Source of the DNA: Candidatus Aenigmarchaeota archaeon ex4484_52
GTDB taxonomy: Archaea > EX4484-52
Length of the DNA: 6,787 nucleotides
NCBI GenBank assembly: GCA_002254415.1
Contig: NJDR01000047.1
Coordinates: 1 to 6,787, forward strand
Direction of reading: 5' to 3'
Part shown: piece after piece, positions 1-6,494 of the stretch
How positions within the stretch are numbered: position 1 is the first letter of the stretch
Layout of the letters: each line of letters starts with the position of its first letter
The notes under the pieces: model-generated
Told to the model about the DNA's origin: nothing
What the model saw: only the letters and a program-made list of their open reading frames with translations
The model's database searches: none
Position numbers and translations under genes: made by a program

Positions 1-102
1 ATTGATGAAAAAGCATTAAATATCCGCGACAAAGATAAAAATTCAATATTTGCCAAACTTGGCAAAATTGTTCAAAAAGCACTTGATTGCTGCAAGGAGT
101 AA
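1..102 (+). CDS. C-terminal end of an unidentified protein (5' partial)
   Basis: An open frame enters from the left edge and ends at a TAA stop at 100-102, leaving 33 residues. The tail is charged and probably helical, with a Cys-Cys pair near the end (LDCCKE). It is too short for me to recognise a family. It lies on the same strand as the lipoprotein gene that follows, but an 82-base gap with its own TATA-like box suggests that gene is transcribed separately. The reading frame is clear; the identity is unknown. Confidence 0.55.
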   Translation: MDEKALNIRDKDKNSIFAKLGKIVQKALDCCKE

Positions 103-152
103 AAAAATAAACCATATGAGGATATTTTGCACAAATAGAGATGAATGTATGA

Positions 153-162
153 TAAATATAAA
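153..162 (+). promoter_or_regulatory. Possible archaeal TATA box for the lipoprotein gene
   Basis: The stretch AAATATAAAA lies about 23 to 32 bases upstream of the ATG at 185, in the only sizeable gap on this side. That spacing fits an archaeal TATA box serving a leaderless or nearly leaderless transcript. No good Shine-Dalgarno sequence precedes the ATG. In DNA this AT-rich such matches are common, so this is only a suggestion. Confidence 0.3.
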
Positions 163-184
163 AAGATTATAAGGCAATCATAAT

Positions 185-1129
185 ATGAAATTCAAGTTTT
201 TAATTTTAATTTTCTTAATAACATTTATTTTTATTAGTGGTTGTTTTGAGCAAGCTCAAAGAGAAAAAGAATATAAAACACCGCCGATGTTTGGACCACC
301 ATCATTAAATGTTTACGGAAAACTTTTAGATTATTATGAGCAAGATAATTTAACTATTTTTAAAATTCAATCTGAAATAGTAAATTGGGAATTAAATAAT
401 ACTTATTTAGAAATAAAGTCAAAATTAGAAGTATCTTATAATTTCACTTATGATTATCTCAGATGCATTGAACAAAACTGGTATTCCACAAAACAAGAAT
501 GTAAAAATCATTTTTATAAAAAATACAACATCTCAGAAAAATGCAAAAATATAGTGGAACTTCCTGAGAAAGGATTATTTTATGTAAAATGTGATATAAA
601 ATTTGATTTGATAAAAGGAAATAACTATGTTTTTTACTTTATGAAACTATCAGAAAAGGAAGGTTTTTGGGATAGAGTAATATATATTTCTGAAAATTTA
701 ACAGAATATAAGAAAAGAGGCAAATGGAAACACAAAAAGGATTTAGTGATAGATCAGATGACAACCACAGAGGGTGAAGAAGGAGAAAAAAGAGAAATAG
801 AGCCAGGACGAATAAGAGCGGTTAAGATAATTCCAACAAAAATAATAGCAGGTGAGCCAACCGAACTCAAAATTCTTCTGATCAACAAGCAAAATAATGA
901 AATTAAATATAAAATTAATGATGTAAAATTAAATGGATGTGAAAAAATTAATTTTGATAGTTCAGAAAAACTAATTACGGCAAATTCAACAAAAGAATTA
1001 ATTTTCAATGTTACATGTACAAAGTTAGATAAAGATTCACTTGAAGGAAAAATAAAATTTATAGACGAACTTGACAATGAACATACAATATCTATCTTTA
1101 AACAGTTTTTAACAATTGAAGAATTATAA
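185..1129 (+). CDS. Predicted membrane-anchored lipoprotein of unknown function
   Basis: The 314-residue protein begins with a short basic end, a hydrophobic stretch and a lipobox-like ISGC motif with the cysteine at residue 20. This is the pattern of a lipid-anchored protein facing the outside of the cell. Residues 40 to 180 are mostly polar, with several NxT/NxS sequons and cysteines (for example Cys94, Cys106 and Cys120) that could form disulfides. An acidic Glu/Gly-rich linker near 195-207 leads to a C-terminal part (about 210-314) whose alternating pattern and pair of cysteines resemble an Ig-like or CARDB-type beta-sandwich. I do not recognise the family. It ends 20 bases before the SufC remnant on the same strand and could share a transcript with it, although a TATA-like stretch overlaps its stop. 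The start is well supported by the signal sequence immediately after the ATG. Confidence 0.75.
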   Translation: MKFKFLILIFLITFIFISGCFEQAQREKEYKTPPMFGPPSLNVYGKLLDYYEQDNLTIFKIQSEIVNWELNNTYLEIKSKLEVSYNFTYDYLRCIEQNWYSTKQECKNHFYKKYNISEKCKNIVELPEKGLFYVKCDIKFDLIKGNNYVFYFMKLSEKEGFWDRVIYISENLTEYKKRGKWKHKKDLVIDQMTTTEGEEGEKREIEPGRIRAVKIIPTKIIAGEPTELKILLINKQNNEIKYKINDVKLNGCEKINFDSSEKLITANSTKELIFNVTCTKLDKDSLEGKIKFIDELDNEHTISIFKQFLTIEEL

Positions 1130-1132
1130 ATT
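1124..1132 (+). promoter_or_regulatory. Possible TATA box for the Fe-S cluster assembly genes
   Basis: TTATAAATT overlaps the stop codon of the lipoprotein gene and lies 18 to 26 bases before the ATG at 1150, where the SufC-like frame starts. The position suits a leaderless archaeal transcript for the sms-nuo cluster. Evidence is limited to sequence resemblance and spacing. Confidence 0.25.
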
Positions 1133-1149
1133 CTTTCGTTAAAATAAAT

Positions 1150-1535
1150 ATGCTAAAAATAAAAGATTTATGTGTAAAAGCAAAATAAATGCAAATTTTT
1201 CAGGAGGTGAAAAAAAATTTTCAGAAATTACACAGGTAATTGCAACAAATCCAAAATTTATAATTTTTGATGAAGTGGATTCTGGAGTGGATTTAAAAAA
1301 TTTAGAGAAAATAATAAATATCATTAAAAATTGGCATTCTAAAAATAATTCTGCATTAGTAATTACGCATAATCCAAAAGTGGTGGAATTGCTTAAACCA
1401 GATTTAATTTATGTTTTATTAAATGGAAAAATTATTTGTTCCTCAAATGATTGGAATAAAATATATCATACAATAAAAAAATATGGATATGAAAAATGTG
1501 AAAAATGCCAGATGCGCAAATTATATTCAAATTGA
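1150..1535 (+). pseudogene. sufC: Broken SufC/SmsC Fe-S assembly ATPase, Walker A half missing
   Basis: SufC is the ABC-type ATPase that drives Fe-S cluster assembly on the SufB/SufD (SmsB) scaffold in the cytosol. The ATG at 1150 opens MLKIKDLCVKAK, a typical SufC first strand, but stops at 1186-1188. The C-terminal half continues in another frame, open from ATG 1170 to the TGA at 1533-1535 (121 residues). Counted from 1170, it has the ABC signature FSGGEKK at 10-16, Walker B FIIFDE at 30-35, the D-loop SGVD at 38-41 and the switch histidine in VITH at 67. Family members are around 240-250 residues, and roughly 125 are missing here, including Walker A and the Q-loop. The two pieces meet near 1174-1190 with a frame change. 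As it stands the product could not bind ATP in the usual way. The tail has a CEKC pair (Cys110, Cys113). Identification as a SufC remnant is firm. Whether the deletion is real or an assembly error cannot be judged here. Confidence 0.85.
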
Positions 1536-2412
1536 CAATATTGTCAGGCAAATACAGGCAACAAAAGAAATTATTATTTTGCCAAGCAAACAGGCATTTG
1601 AAAAATATAACTGGACAAGAAAATATTTTATTGAAAAACCACAAGAAGGTTATTTTGTTTGGGTTAAGGGTAAAATCAATTTTCCATTAATTATTTGCAT
1701 AAGCATTTGCGAAAAAAAAATTTCACAAAATCTGTCAAATTTGATTATCGTTGAAGATGGATTGAAAATTAAATTAAATGGCATTTGTAATGCTCTAAAT
1801 AATAATCTCTCTGGAATTCATAAATCTGTTGGAAAAATTATTTTAAAGCAAAATGCGATTTTAGAATATCAGCATACACACAAATGGGGCAAAGACGACT
1901 TTGTAAAAACCAATTATGATTTTATTTTAGAAAAAAATGCAAATTTGATTTATAATTACAAAAATTTATTTAGCCCAAAAAAATCGTTTTTGAACTCAAA
2001 TATTTTTTGCAATGAAAAGTCATCTGCAAATTTAAATATTGCTCTAAATGCAATTGATTCAAAAATACAAATACAGGATAATATTTTTTTGAAAAAAAAA
2101 CAGTCCAAAGGAATCATTAGATTCAGGTTTGTTGGAAGAAAAAACTCCAGCATAAAATCCATCAGCAAAATTATTGCAGAAGAATCTTGCAAAGGACATC
2201 TTGATTGTCAGGGTCTGGTTTTGGACAAAAATACAATTATTGATCTTGTTCCGCAATTAATAAATAAAAACAAGGATGCAATTCTTACGCACGAGGCATC
2301 TGTTGGAAAAATTGCAGATGAGCAAATTAATTATTTAAGATGCAAAGGACTGACAGAGACGCAGGCAATTGACTTAATTGTTGGAGGGTTTTTTAAAAAA
2401 ATTATGTTATGA
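1483..2412 (+). CDS. SufB/SufD-type Fe-S cluster scaffold (SmsB-like)
   Basis: The frame encodes up to 309 residues of a SufB/SufD-family scaffold, the partner on which SufC-type ATPases build Fe-S clusters. The C-terminal third is diagnostic: GHLDCQGLVL (Cys242), IDLVPQL, then ILTHEASVGKI (His270) and an EQINYL...GLTETQAIDLIVGGF ending. By family comparison Cys242 aligns with the cluster-assembly cysteine of SufB, and His270 lies in the region of the essential SufD histidine, so one short protein carries both. The length fits the archaeal minimal system with a single SmsB rather than SufB plus SufD. The start is uncertain. ATG 1483 overlaps the SufC remnant by 53 bases; TTG 1579 lies just before the first family-like residues (LPSKQAFEKYNW); and an ATG at 1505 in another frame would fit only if a frame change lies upstream of 1575. 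The gene overlaps the following nuoE by ATGA. Confidence 0.88.
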   Translation: MDMKNVKNARCANYIQIDNIVRQIQATKEIIILPSKQAFEKYNWTRKYFIEKPQEGYFVWVKGKINFPLIICISICEKKISQNLSNLIIVEDGLKIKLNGICNALNNNLSGIHKSVGKIILKQNAILEYQHTHKWGKDDFVKTNYDFILEKNANLIYNYKNLFSPKKSFLNSNIFCNEKSSANLNIALNAIDSKIQIQDNIFLKKKQSKGIIRFRFVGRKNSSIKSISKIIAEESCKGHLDCQGLVLDKNTIIDLVPQLINKNKDAILTHEASVGKIADEQINYLRCKGLTETQAIDLIVGGFFKKIML

Positions 2413-2852
2413 ACCAAAAAAAAATTATATCAAAATACAAAAACAATGAAATTACCTTATTGGGGCTTTTAGAGGAAATCAAAAAAACAAAAAGATATTT
2501 GTCAAAAAAAACTTTGGAAAAATTAAGCATGCAAATACAAATACCTGTCTCAAAATTATATAGCATAGCGACATTTTATTCTTTTTTTCCGACAACAGAG
2601 AGAGGAAAATATATAATTCGTGTATGCAACAGCCCATCCTGTTATTTAAACAATTCCAAAAAAATTCTGAAAATTCTAAAAAAAGAACTTAAAATTGACA
2701 TCGGGCAAATAACTCCTGATAAAAAATTCAGCATTGAACTGGCTTCGTGCATTGGGTGTTGTGATTGTGCTCCTGCAATGATGATTAATGATATTGCCTA
2801 TACAAATCTTAATGGTGAGAGGATTAAGGAGATAATAAGAAAACTAAAATAA
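2409..2852 (+). CDS. nuoE: NuoE/HndA-type [2Fe-2S] subunit of an NADH dehydrogenase or NAD(P)-linked hydrogenase
   Basis: This 147-residue thioredoxin-like ferredoxin subunit is near the usual length for NuoE/HndA (about 150-165). An N-terminal helical part (1-50) leads to the conserved YSIATFYSFF at 51-60. The [2Fe-2S] ligands are Cys73 and Cys78 (CNSPSC, C-x4-C) and Cys114 and Cys118 (CIGCC, C-x3-C), followed by APAMMIND at 121-128. It passes electrons between the NuoF flavin and the rest of a complex. In an archaeon with no other Complex I genes nearby, an electron-bifurcating or NAD-linked [FeFe] hydrogenase (HndABCD/HydABC type) is the more likely home. Its ATG shares ATGA with the stop of the Fe-S scaffold gene, indicating translational coupling, and nuoF follows after one base. 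Family assignment is firm; the identity of the complex is inferred. Confidence 0.9.
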   Translation: MNQKKIISKYKNNEITLLGLLEEIKKTKRYLSKKTLEKLSMQIQIPVSKLYSIATFYSFFPTTERGKYIIRVCNSPSCYLNNSKKILKILKKELKIDIGQITPDKKFSIELASCIGCCDCAPAMMINDIAYTNLNGERIKEIIRKLK

Positions 2853-2853
2853 T

Positions 2854-3291
2854 ATGCAAATGCTTACAAAATCAAATTGGACTGGTTTTAACAAAATATT
2901 AAAATTAAATCCAAATCAAATAATAGAAACAGTAAAAAAATCCGGACTAAAGGGAAGAAGTGGGTCATGTTTTCCAACAGGGCTAAAATGGTCTTTGATG
3001 GGCAAAGGGAAGCGATATTTGATTTGCAATGCAGATGAAGGAGAGCCGGGAACTTTCAAGGACAAATTCATCATCCAAAATAATCCACAATTGTTAATAG
3101 AGGGAATTGCAATTGCTGCCTATGCCCTTGATGCGCACAAAGCATTTATTTATCTGAAAGGCGAATATAATTATCTTAAAAAAAATCTTTTAAATATAAT
3201 TGAAAAGTCAAAAAACCAATTAAAAAAAATTGACTTTAAAGCACTGCTGCAAATTACTCCAAAAATAAAATGCTTTTTGTTTTTCAAATAA
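2854..3291 (+). pseudogene. nuoF: Truncated NuoF/HndC-type NADH-binding flavoprotein subunit
   Basis: NuoF oxidises NADH with FMN and hands electrons to NuoE and onward Fe-S clusters. Residues 1-127 match the start of the flavoprotein domain: SGLKGRSGSCFPTGLKW at 30-46 (glycine-rich FMN/NADH loop), CNADEGEPGTFKD at 58-70 and KAFIYLKGEYNYL at 96-108. Family members have 400 to 600 residues. Here the frame leaves NuoF near 3230, continues through sequence that is antisense to the neighbouring membrane-protein gene, and stops at 3291. Missing are the rest of the flavin fold (the GAGAYICGEE region), the SLBB domain and the C-terminal [4Fe-4S] domain. The loop reads GRSGSCFP where the family usually has GRGGAGFP. 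The start at 2854 is one base after the nuoE stop; a second in-frame ATG lies at 2860. The product would be non-functional as NuoF. Confidence 0.82.
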
Positions 3292-3650
3292 AATGCTTTT
3301 ATGCTAAATACGAGAATTGCATTGCTAATCCAGATAAATGGCAGCATATAAAACAAAAAAACACTTAAAGGGCCAAATAAAAAACCTCTTGATATTGCGC
3401 CAATGCTTGGAAGAACAATCAAGGGTATTAATTTAGCCCCTCTGACATAAAGTGCACCGCAAATAAGCATTGAATTTACAACAGTTCCAAGAAATATTTG
3501 TGGCTGCACAAAAAACAAAGGCGTAAAATATGCAATTGAAGAATAAGAAGCAAATTCAAATAATGCCTTTGCTTTTGACTGAAAAATTCCAAGTTTTAAA
3601 TTTGCAAGATCTATCAATTGGTTTGTAATTCTTTTGAAATTAATATGCAT
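3171..3650 (-). pseudogene. Small multi-pass membrane protein, 3' end cut by the junction with nuoF
   Basis: The frame from ATG 3650 runs to 3171 (159 residues), but only about residues 1-141 (down to roughly 3227) look native; the remainder is antisense to nuoF. Four or five hydrophobic segments are visible, about 36-50, 51-69, 72-88, 93-118 and 127-141. The motifs ISRGFLFGP and LPFIWISNAIL resemble small membrane proteins from uncultured archaea and candidate bacteria often labelled 'iron hydrogenase' in databases, with an ECF-transporter-like look; I recall this without being able to check. Similar proteins continue further at the C-terminus, so a piece is probably missing. It faces the nuoEF genes convergently, compatible with a lost hydrogenase region in between. 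Biochemical function unknown. Confidence 0.6.
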
Positions 3651-3718
3651 AATTTATTAATATTAACTAATCATAATTTTTAATAAATTTAATTTACAAA
3701 TAATTGAAATTAAAAAAT
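3651..3718. promoter_or_regulatory. Divergent intergenic promoter region
   Basis: This 68-base spacer separates the starts of the minus-strand membrane protein and the plus-strand BatD-like gene, so it should hold promoters for both. It is almost entirely A and T. TTAATAAATTTAATTTA around 3679-3695 is a candidate TATA element about 24 to 40 bases before ATG 3719. In the other direction AATTTATTAATATTAA next to 3650 is the only candidate and is weak. No Shine-Dalgarno site stands out. Confidence 0.3.
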
Positions 3719-5284
3719 ATGAGAAAAATAATAATTATCTGGATTGTTTTTCTATTTTTTTCATTAATTAATTTGAATTTGATTTATGCAGAAAATATTT
3801 TAAATGTAGAAAAGCTTGTTGAAAACCCTGATATTAACACAAATGATGATGTTGTAATTCTTTTAAAATTCTATAATCCTTTTGAAGAAGAAATTCCAAT
3901 AAAAATTATTGACAAAAATGTATTTGCAAATAATGGAATTAATATTGAATGTTTGGAAATTAATTTGCCCAGTGATAAAGAATCTGTCATTGCCTATGAG
4001 CCGATAAAAGCATATTCATCAGGGCAATTTACACTTGATTCTGCAGAAATACAATATACAAATCCTCAAACAAAAAAACAGGAAACAATAAAATCAAATG
4101 AACTAAAAATAAGTATAAAGGAATCAGGCAAATCATATAATCAACAAAACAATGCACAAGGAATCACAAGCATTTACAGATGCAATGGGATAAATAAACA
4201 ATCAACATCTTATTCTTCTTATGGATCATCTTCTTTTAATATGCAAATTGGTGGTGAATCAAATACACAGCAACAAACTTCTCAAAGCAAGGTACAGAAC
4301 AACCAAATGAACCAAAATGCAAATGCCATAAAACAGCAGATGGAAAAGGATATTCAGGAAAAAAAACAAACAGAAGAAGAATTTCAAAAAAATCTTGAAA
4401 AAACAAGCGAATTTCAGGAAAAAAACAAGGCATTATTAAACCAGAATTATAATTTAACAAATTCTTCTTTTAGTGCTTTGACAAACAATACTGGATCTTT
4501 TGAAATGTCTTATAAAAAAAATAATGGTCAAACAGCAACATTGAGCGGAAAAATAGAAAATGGAACAATGAAAAAAATAATTTCATTTACATCACAAGAC
4601 AAGCAAAAAATTATGGAGATGCTTGAAGAAAATAAAAAATTTCAAAGTTACAATAATGATTTAATTAACAAAGGCCTCAATAGAACAGAGCCGGTTTTTA
4701 ATCTAATATCTCAAAACAATACACAAGTAACAATTTCTTATAAAAATAATGAAACAGAAAGCAAGATTAAAGCAGATTATATAAACAATACAATAAAAAA
4801 TGTCAAATTAGAAAAAGCAGAAAATAAATCAGAAAATAATAAAAAAAATTTATTATGGCTTTTGCCATTGACATTGCTTATTATAGTTCTTGCGTGGAAT
4901 TTTTATAAAAAAAATAGAAAAAGAAAAAATGAAAAAGAAAAGGCAGAAAATAATAAGAAAGCAGAAAAAATACAAATTGATTATAGAAAAGAGTCAAAAA
5001 AAATGCTAAAAAGAGCAAAAAAATTATTTTTCGATAATAAAAAAAAAGATGCTTATGAAATAGTTGCTTATGTAATCAGATTTTATTTCTCGCATAAATT
5101 TGATACAAAAAAAGAAATTACAAATACAGAATTATTGAAATATTTGAAGAAAAAGAAAATATCAAATTACAATAAAATCCAAAAATGTTTGGATATTTGC
5201 TGTCTTGTTGAATTTGCAAAATATAGTCCAAATGCAAAAGATTTTAATGAAATAATTAATATTGCTGAAAAAGCAATTATTTGA
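3719..5284 (+). CDS. BatD-like membrane-anchored protein with long extracytoplasmic region
   Basis: From ATG 3719 the protein has 521 residues; an in-frame TTG at 3704 would add five. I prefer the ATG because it opens directly into a signal peptide (about 1-24, ending YAEN). Residues 25-145 look like a beta-sandwich domain of the BatD/adhesion kind. Residues 150-200 are low-complexity Ser/Gln/Asn, and 200-240 a Gln/Glu/Lys-rich probable coiled coil. Two weakly similar segments follow (about 245-305 and 310-370), each with a TVSY/MSYKKN-type strand and an NGTMKK or NNTIKN turn. One transmembrane helix lies near 377-396, then a basic stretch and a cytoplasmic helical domain (about 420-521; FYFSHKF, TNTELLKYLKKKKI, CCLVEFAKYSPNAKDF) resembling the tail of BatD proteins that work with MoxR ATPases and VWA proteins. 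No such partner is in the window. Exact function unknown. Confidence 0.7.
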   Translation: MRKIIIIWIVFLFFSLINLNLIYAENILNVEKLVENPDINTNDDVVILLKFYNPFEEEIPIKIIDKNVFANNGINIECLEINLPSDKESVIAYEPIKAYSSGQFTLDSAEIQYTNPQTKKQETIKSNELKISIKESGKSYNQQNNAQGITSIYRCNGINKQSTSYSSYGSSSFNMQIGGESNTQQQTSQSKVQNNQMNQNANAIKQQMEKDIQEKKQTEEEFQKNLEKTSEFQEKNKALLNQNYNLTNSSFSALTNNTGSFEMSYKKNNGQTATLSGKIENGTMKKIISFTSQDKQKIMEMLEENKKFQSYNNDLINKGLNRTEPVFNLISQNNTQVTISYKNNETESKIKADYINNTIKNVKLEKAENKSENNKKNLLWLLPLTLLIIVLAWNFYKKNRKRKNEKEKAENNKKAEKIQIDYRKESKKMLKRAKKLFFDNKKKDAYEIVAYVIRFYFSHKFDTKKEITNTELLKYLKKKKISNYNKIQKCLDICCLVEFAKYSPNAKDFNEIINIAEKAII

Positions 5285-5290
5285 ATTATA

Positions 5291-6007
5291 TTATTTATCA
5301 GCAATTATTTCAATCATATCCTTGTTTTTTAAAACATAATCCTTTGAAATTATTTGTTTTGTTTTGACATTTATAGCGCGAATAAAATTTTTGCCAAAAT
5401 CTGTGTGTATTTTATATGCAAAATCAAGAGCAGTTGAATTGGTTTTCATCAAAAATACATCTGGTAAAACCCGTCCTTGTTTATCGCACAATGTCTTTGT
5501 TCCAGCAGGATAAAGACAAATATAATTTAGAATATCAAAAACAGCATAATTTAAAATTTCTAAAACCCCGGTTGAGCCAAATATATCAATAATATTTTTT
5601 ATTTTATTCAATGCCTGCATTTGTATTTTATTGAGAGTTGATTTTTTTTCTTCATTTATTTTAAAAAAAGAATTGCCGGGCAAATAATCAATAATGTCAT
5701 TTTTTTCTGCATTTCTTAGTGCCAATTCCCCTTCTGCAAATAATGGAATTATTTTTGTATTTGTTGATTTTGATATTTGATTTATTTTTTCTTTTGCTTT
5801 TTCAATTCCAAATTTATCAATTAATTTATCTATTTTATTTGCAGCAATAATTATTGGCTTTGTTTTTTTTCTTGCCTCAATTACAAATTTATTTATTTGG
5901 TCTTGTGTCCATTTTGTCAAGTCATTACCAAATCCAAATCTTTCATAAATTTCAATTACATCTTTTTCTTTTAGATTAATATTTGACAATTGCTCTGCTA
6001 ATACTTT
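5291..6007 (-). pseudogene. ychF: C-terminal part of a YchF/OLA1-family GTPase (out of frame with its N-terminal part)
   Basis: This is the second half of the translation-associated YchF/OLA1 (Obg-related) GTPase. The open frame extends upstream to ATG 6106, but family-like sequence begins only at KVLAEQL (6007); the 33 residues before it read the N-terminal part in the wrong frame. Numbering from 6106, IIAANKID at 86-93 is the G4 motif in its NKxD form, typical of archaeal members and consistent with guanine specificity. The ALRNAEKNDIIDYLPG block at 129-144 and FGSTGVLEILNYAVFD at 176-191 follow, and then a TGS domain at about 192-271 (LPDVFLMK, ALDFAYKIHTDFGKNFI). The C-terminus is complete. 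The gene converges on the BatD-like gene with six bases between stops. Translation on its own would yield no P-loop. Confidence 0.85.
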
Positions 6008-6443
6008 GGTCAATTTCATTTTCCAAGAACTCAATATCTTTTTTTGGATCATAAGAATTGATTTCAACAATTTCTCCTTTTTCATTTGTGCTTCCAGAAA
6101 TATCAATAATATGAATCAGGCAATCGCAAAAAATAAGGTCATTTAAAAACTGGTTTCCCATTCCCTTGCCTTGGCTGGCGCCAGGAACAAGGCCTGCAAC
6201 ATCTACTAATTCAATTGGAATATAGCGAAAACCATTTGTGCAAAATCCATATCTTGGGTTGCATTGTTTGTTAAGTTCTTTGCAAACGCATTTTATTCTA
6301 ATAAATCCAGAGCCAATATTTGCATCAATAGTTGTAAATGGAAAATTTTGAATATCAACTTTTTTTAATGTTGATGCTGCAAAAAAAGTGCTTTTGCCAA
6401 CATTTGGCTTTCCAACAACTCCAATTTTCATATAATAATTCAT
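5976..6443 (-). pseudogene. ychF: N-terminal part of a YchF/OLA1-family GTPase, frame broken near 6008
   Basis: The first half of YchF is well preserved. From ATG 6443 the P-loop GKPNVGKS is at 11-18, NFPFTTID at 33-40, the archaeal-type cysteine cluster at Cys52, Cys54, Cys61 and Cys68, VDVAGLVPGA (G3) at 80-89, and DIEFLENEID at 136-145. After that the frame runs into unrelated residues and stops at 5976. Comparison with the family places about 28 residues between FLENEID and the KVLAEQL that follows in the other frame. Here the two are separated by a single base at 6008, so a block is missing and the frame has changed. The ATG at 6431 (MKIGVVGKPNVG) matches usual YchF starts better than 6443. 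YchF is nearly universal, so a true loss would be surprising. Confidence 0.87.
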
Positions 6444-6450
6444 ATTGCAT

Positions 6451-6476
6451 TTTTTTAAAAAAATATTTTTATTTAT
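6451..6476. promoter_or_regulatory. AT-only shared promoter candidate between ychF and the glycosyltransferase gene
   Basis: The spacer between these divergent genes carries an A/T-only stretch with near-palindromic pieces (TTTTTTAAAAAAA and AAATATTT). Its centre near 6463 is about 30 bases from both the ychF start at 6431 and the glycosyltransferase start at 6495, which suits a back-to-back pair of archaeal TATA boxes. No basal element can be separated from the background by eye. Confidence 0.3.
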
Positions 6477-6494
6477 TTAATTGCATAAAATAAT

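Noticed and set aside
103..184. Possible small RNA or tRNA in the first intergenic gap
   Set aside because: No cloverleaf, conserved TPsiC-like arm or stable hairpin is visible; the gap is short and contains mainly a TATA-like box.
754..1077. Minus-strand open frame opposite the lipoprotein gene, and similar antisense frames at 1139-1324, 1432-1644, 1956-2256 and 4236-4460
   Set aside because: These give Phe/Ile/Leu/Ser-rich translations typical of the complement of AT-rich coding DNA. They show no motifs and lie opposite well-supported genes.
1203..1210. Strong Shine-Dalgarno-like GGAGGTGA
   Set aside because: It encodes the invariant GGE of the ABC signature in the SufC remnant, and no suitable start codon follows at the right distance.
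1170..1535. A novel small standalone ABC-like protein
   Set aside because: The matching SufC first strand sits just upstream in another frame and smsB sits directly downstream, so a deleted SufC is the simpler reading.
1545..1561. Short tandem repeat CAGGCAA twice with 10-base period, considered as a slippage insertion shifting the smsB frame
   Set aside because: Removing one 10-base unit puts the ATG 1505 frame into the third frame, not into the SmsB frame, so it does not explain the boundary.
5285..5290. Bidirectional terminator between the convergent BatD-like and ychF genes
   Set aside because: Only six bases separate the stops and there is no inverted repeat; T-runs nearby are no denser than elsewhere in the window.
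6004..6011. Programmed ribosomal frameshift in ychF
   Set aside because: No slippery heptamer or following structure is visible, and a frameshift would not restore the roughly 28 missing residues.
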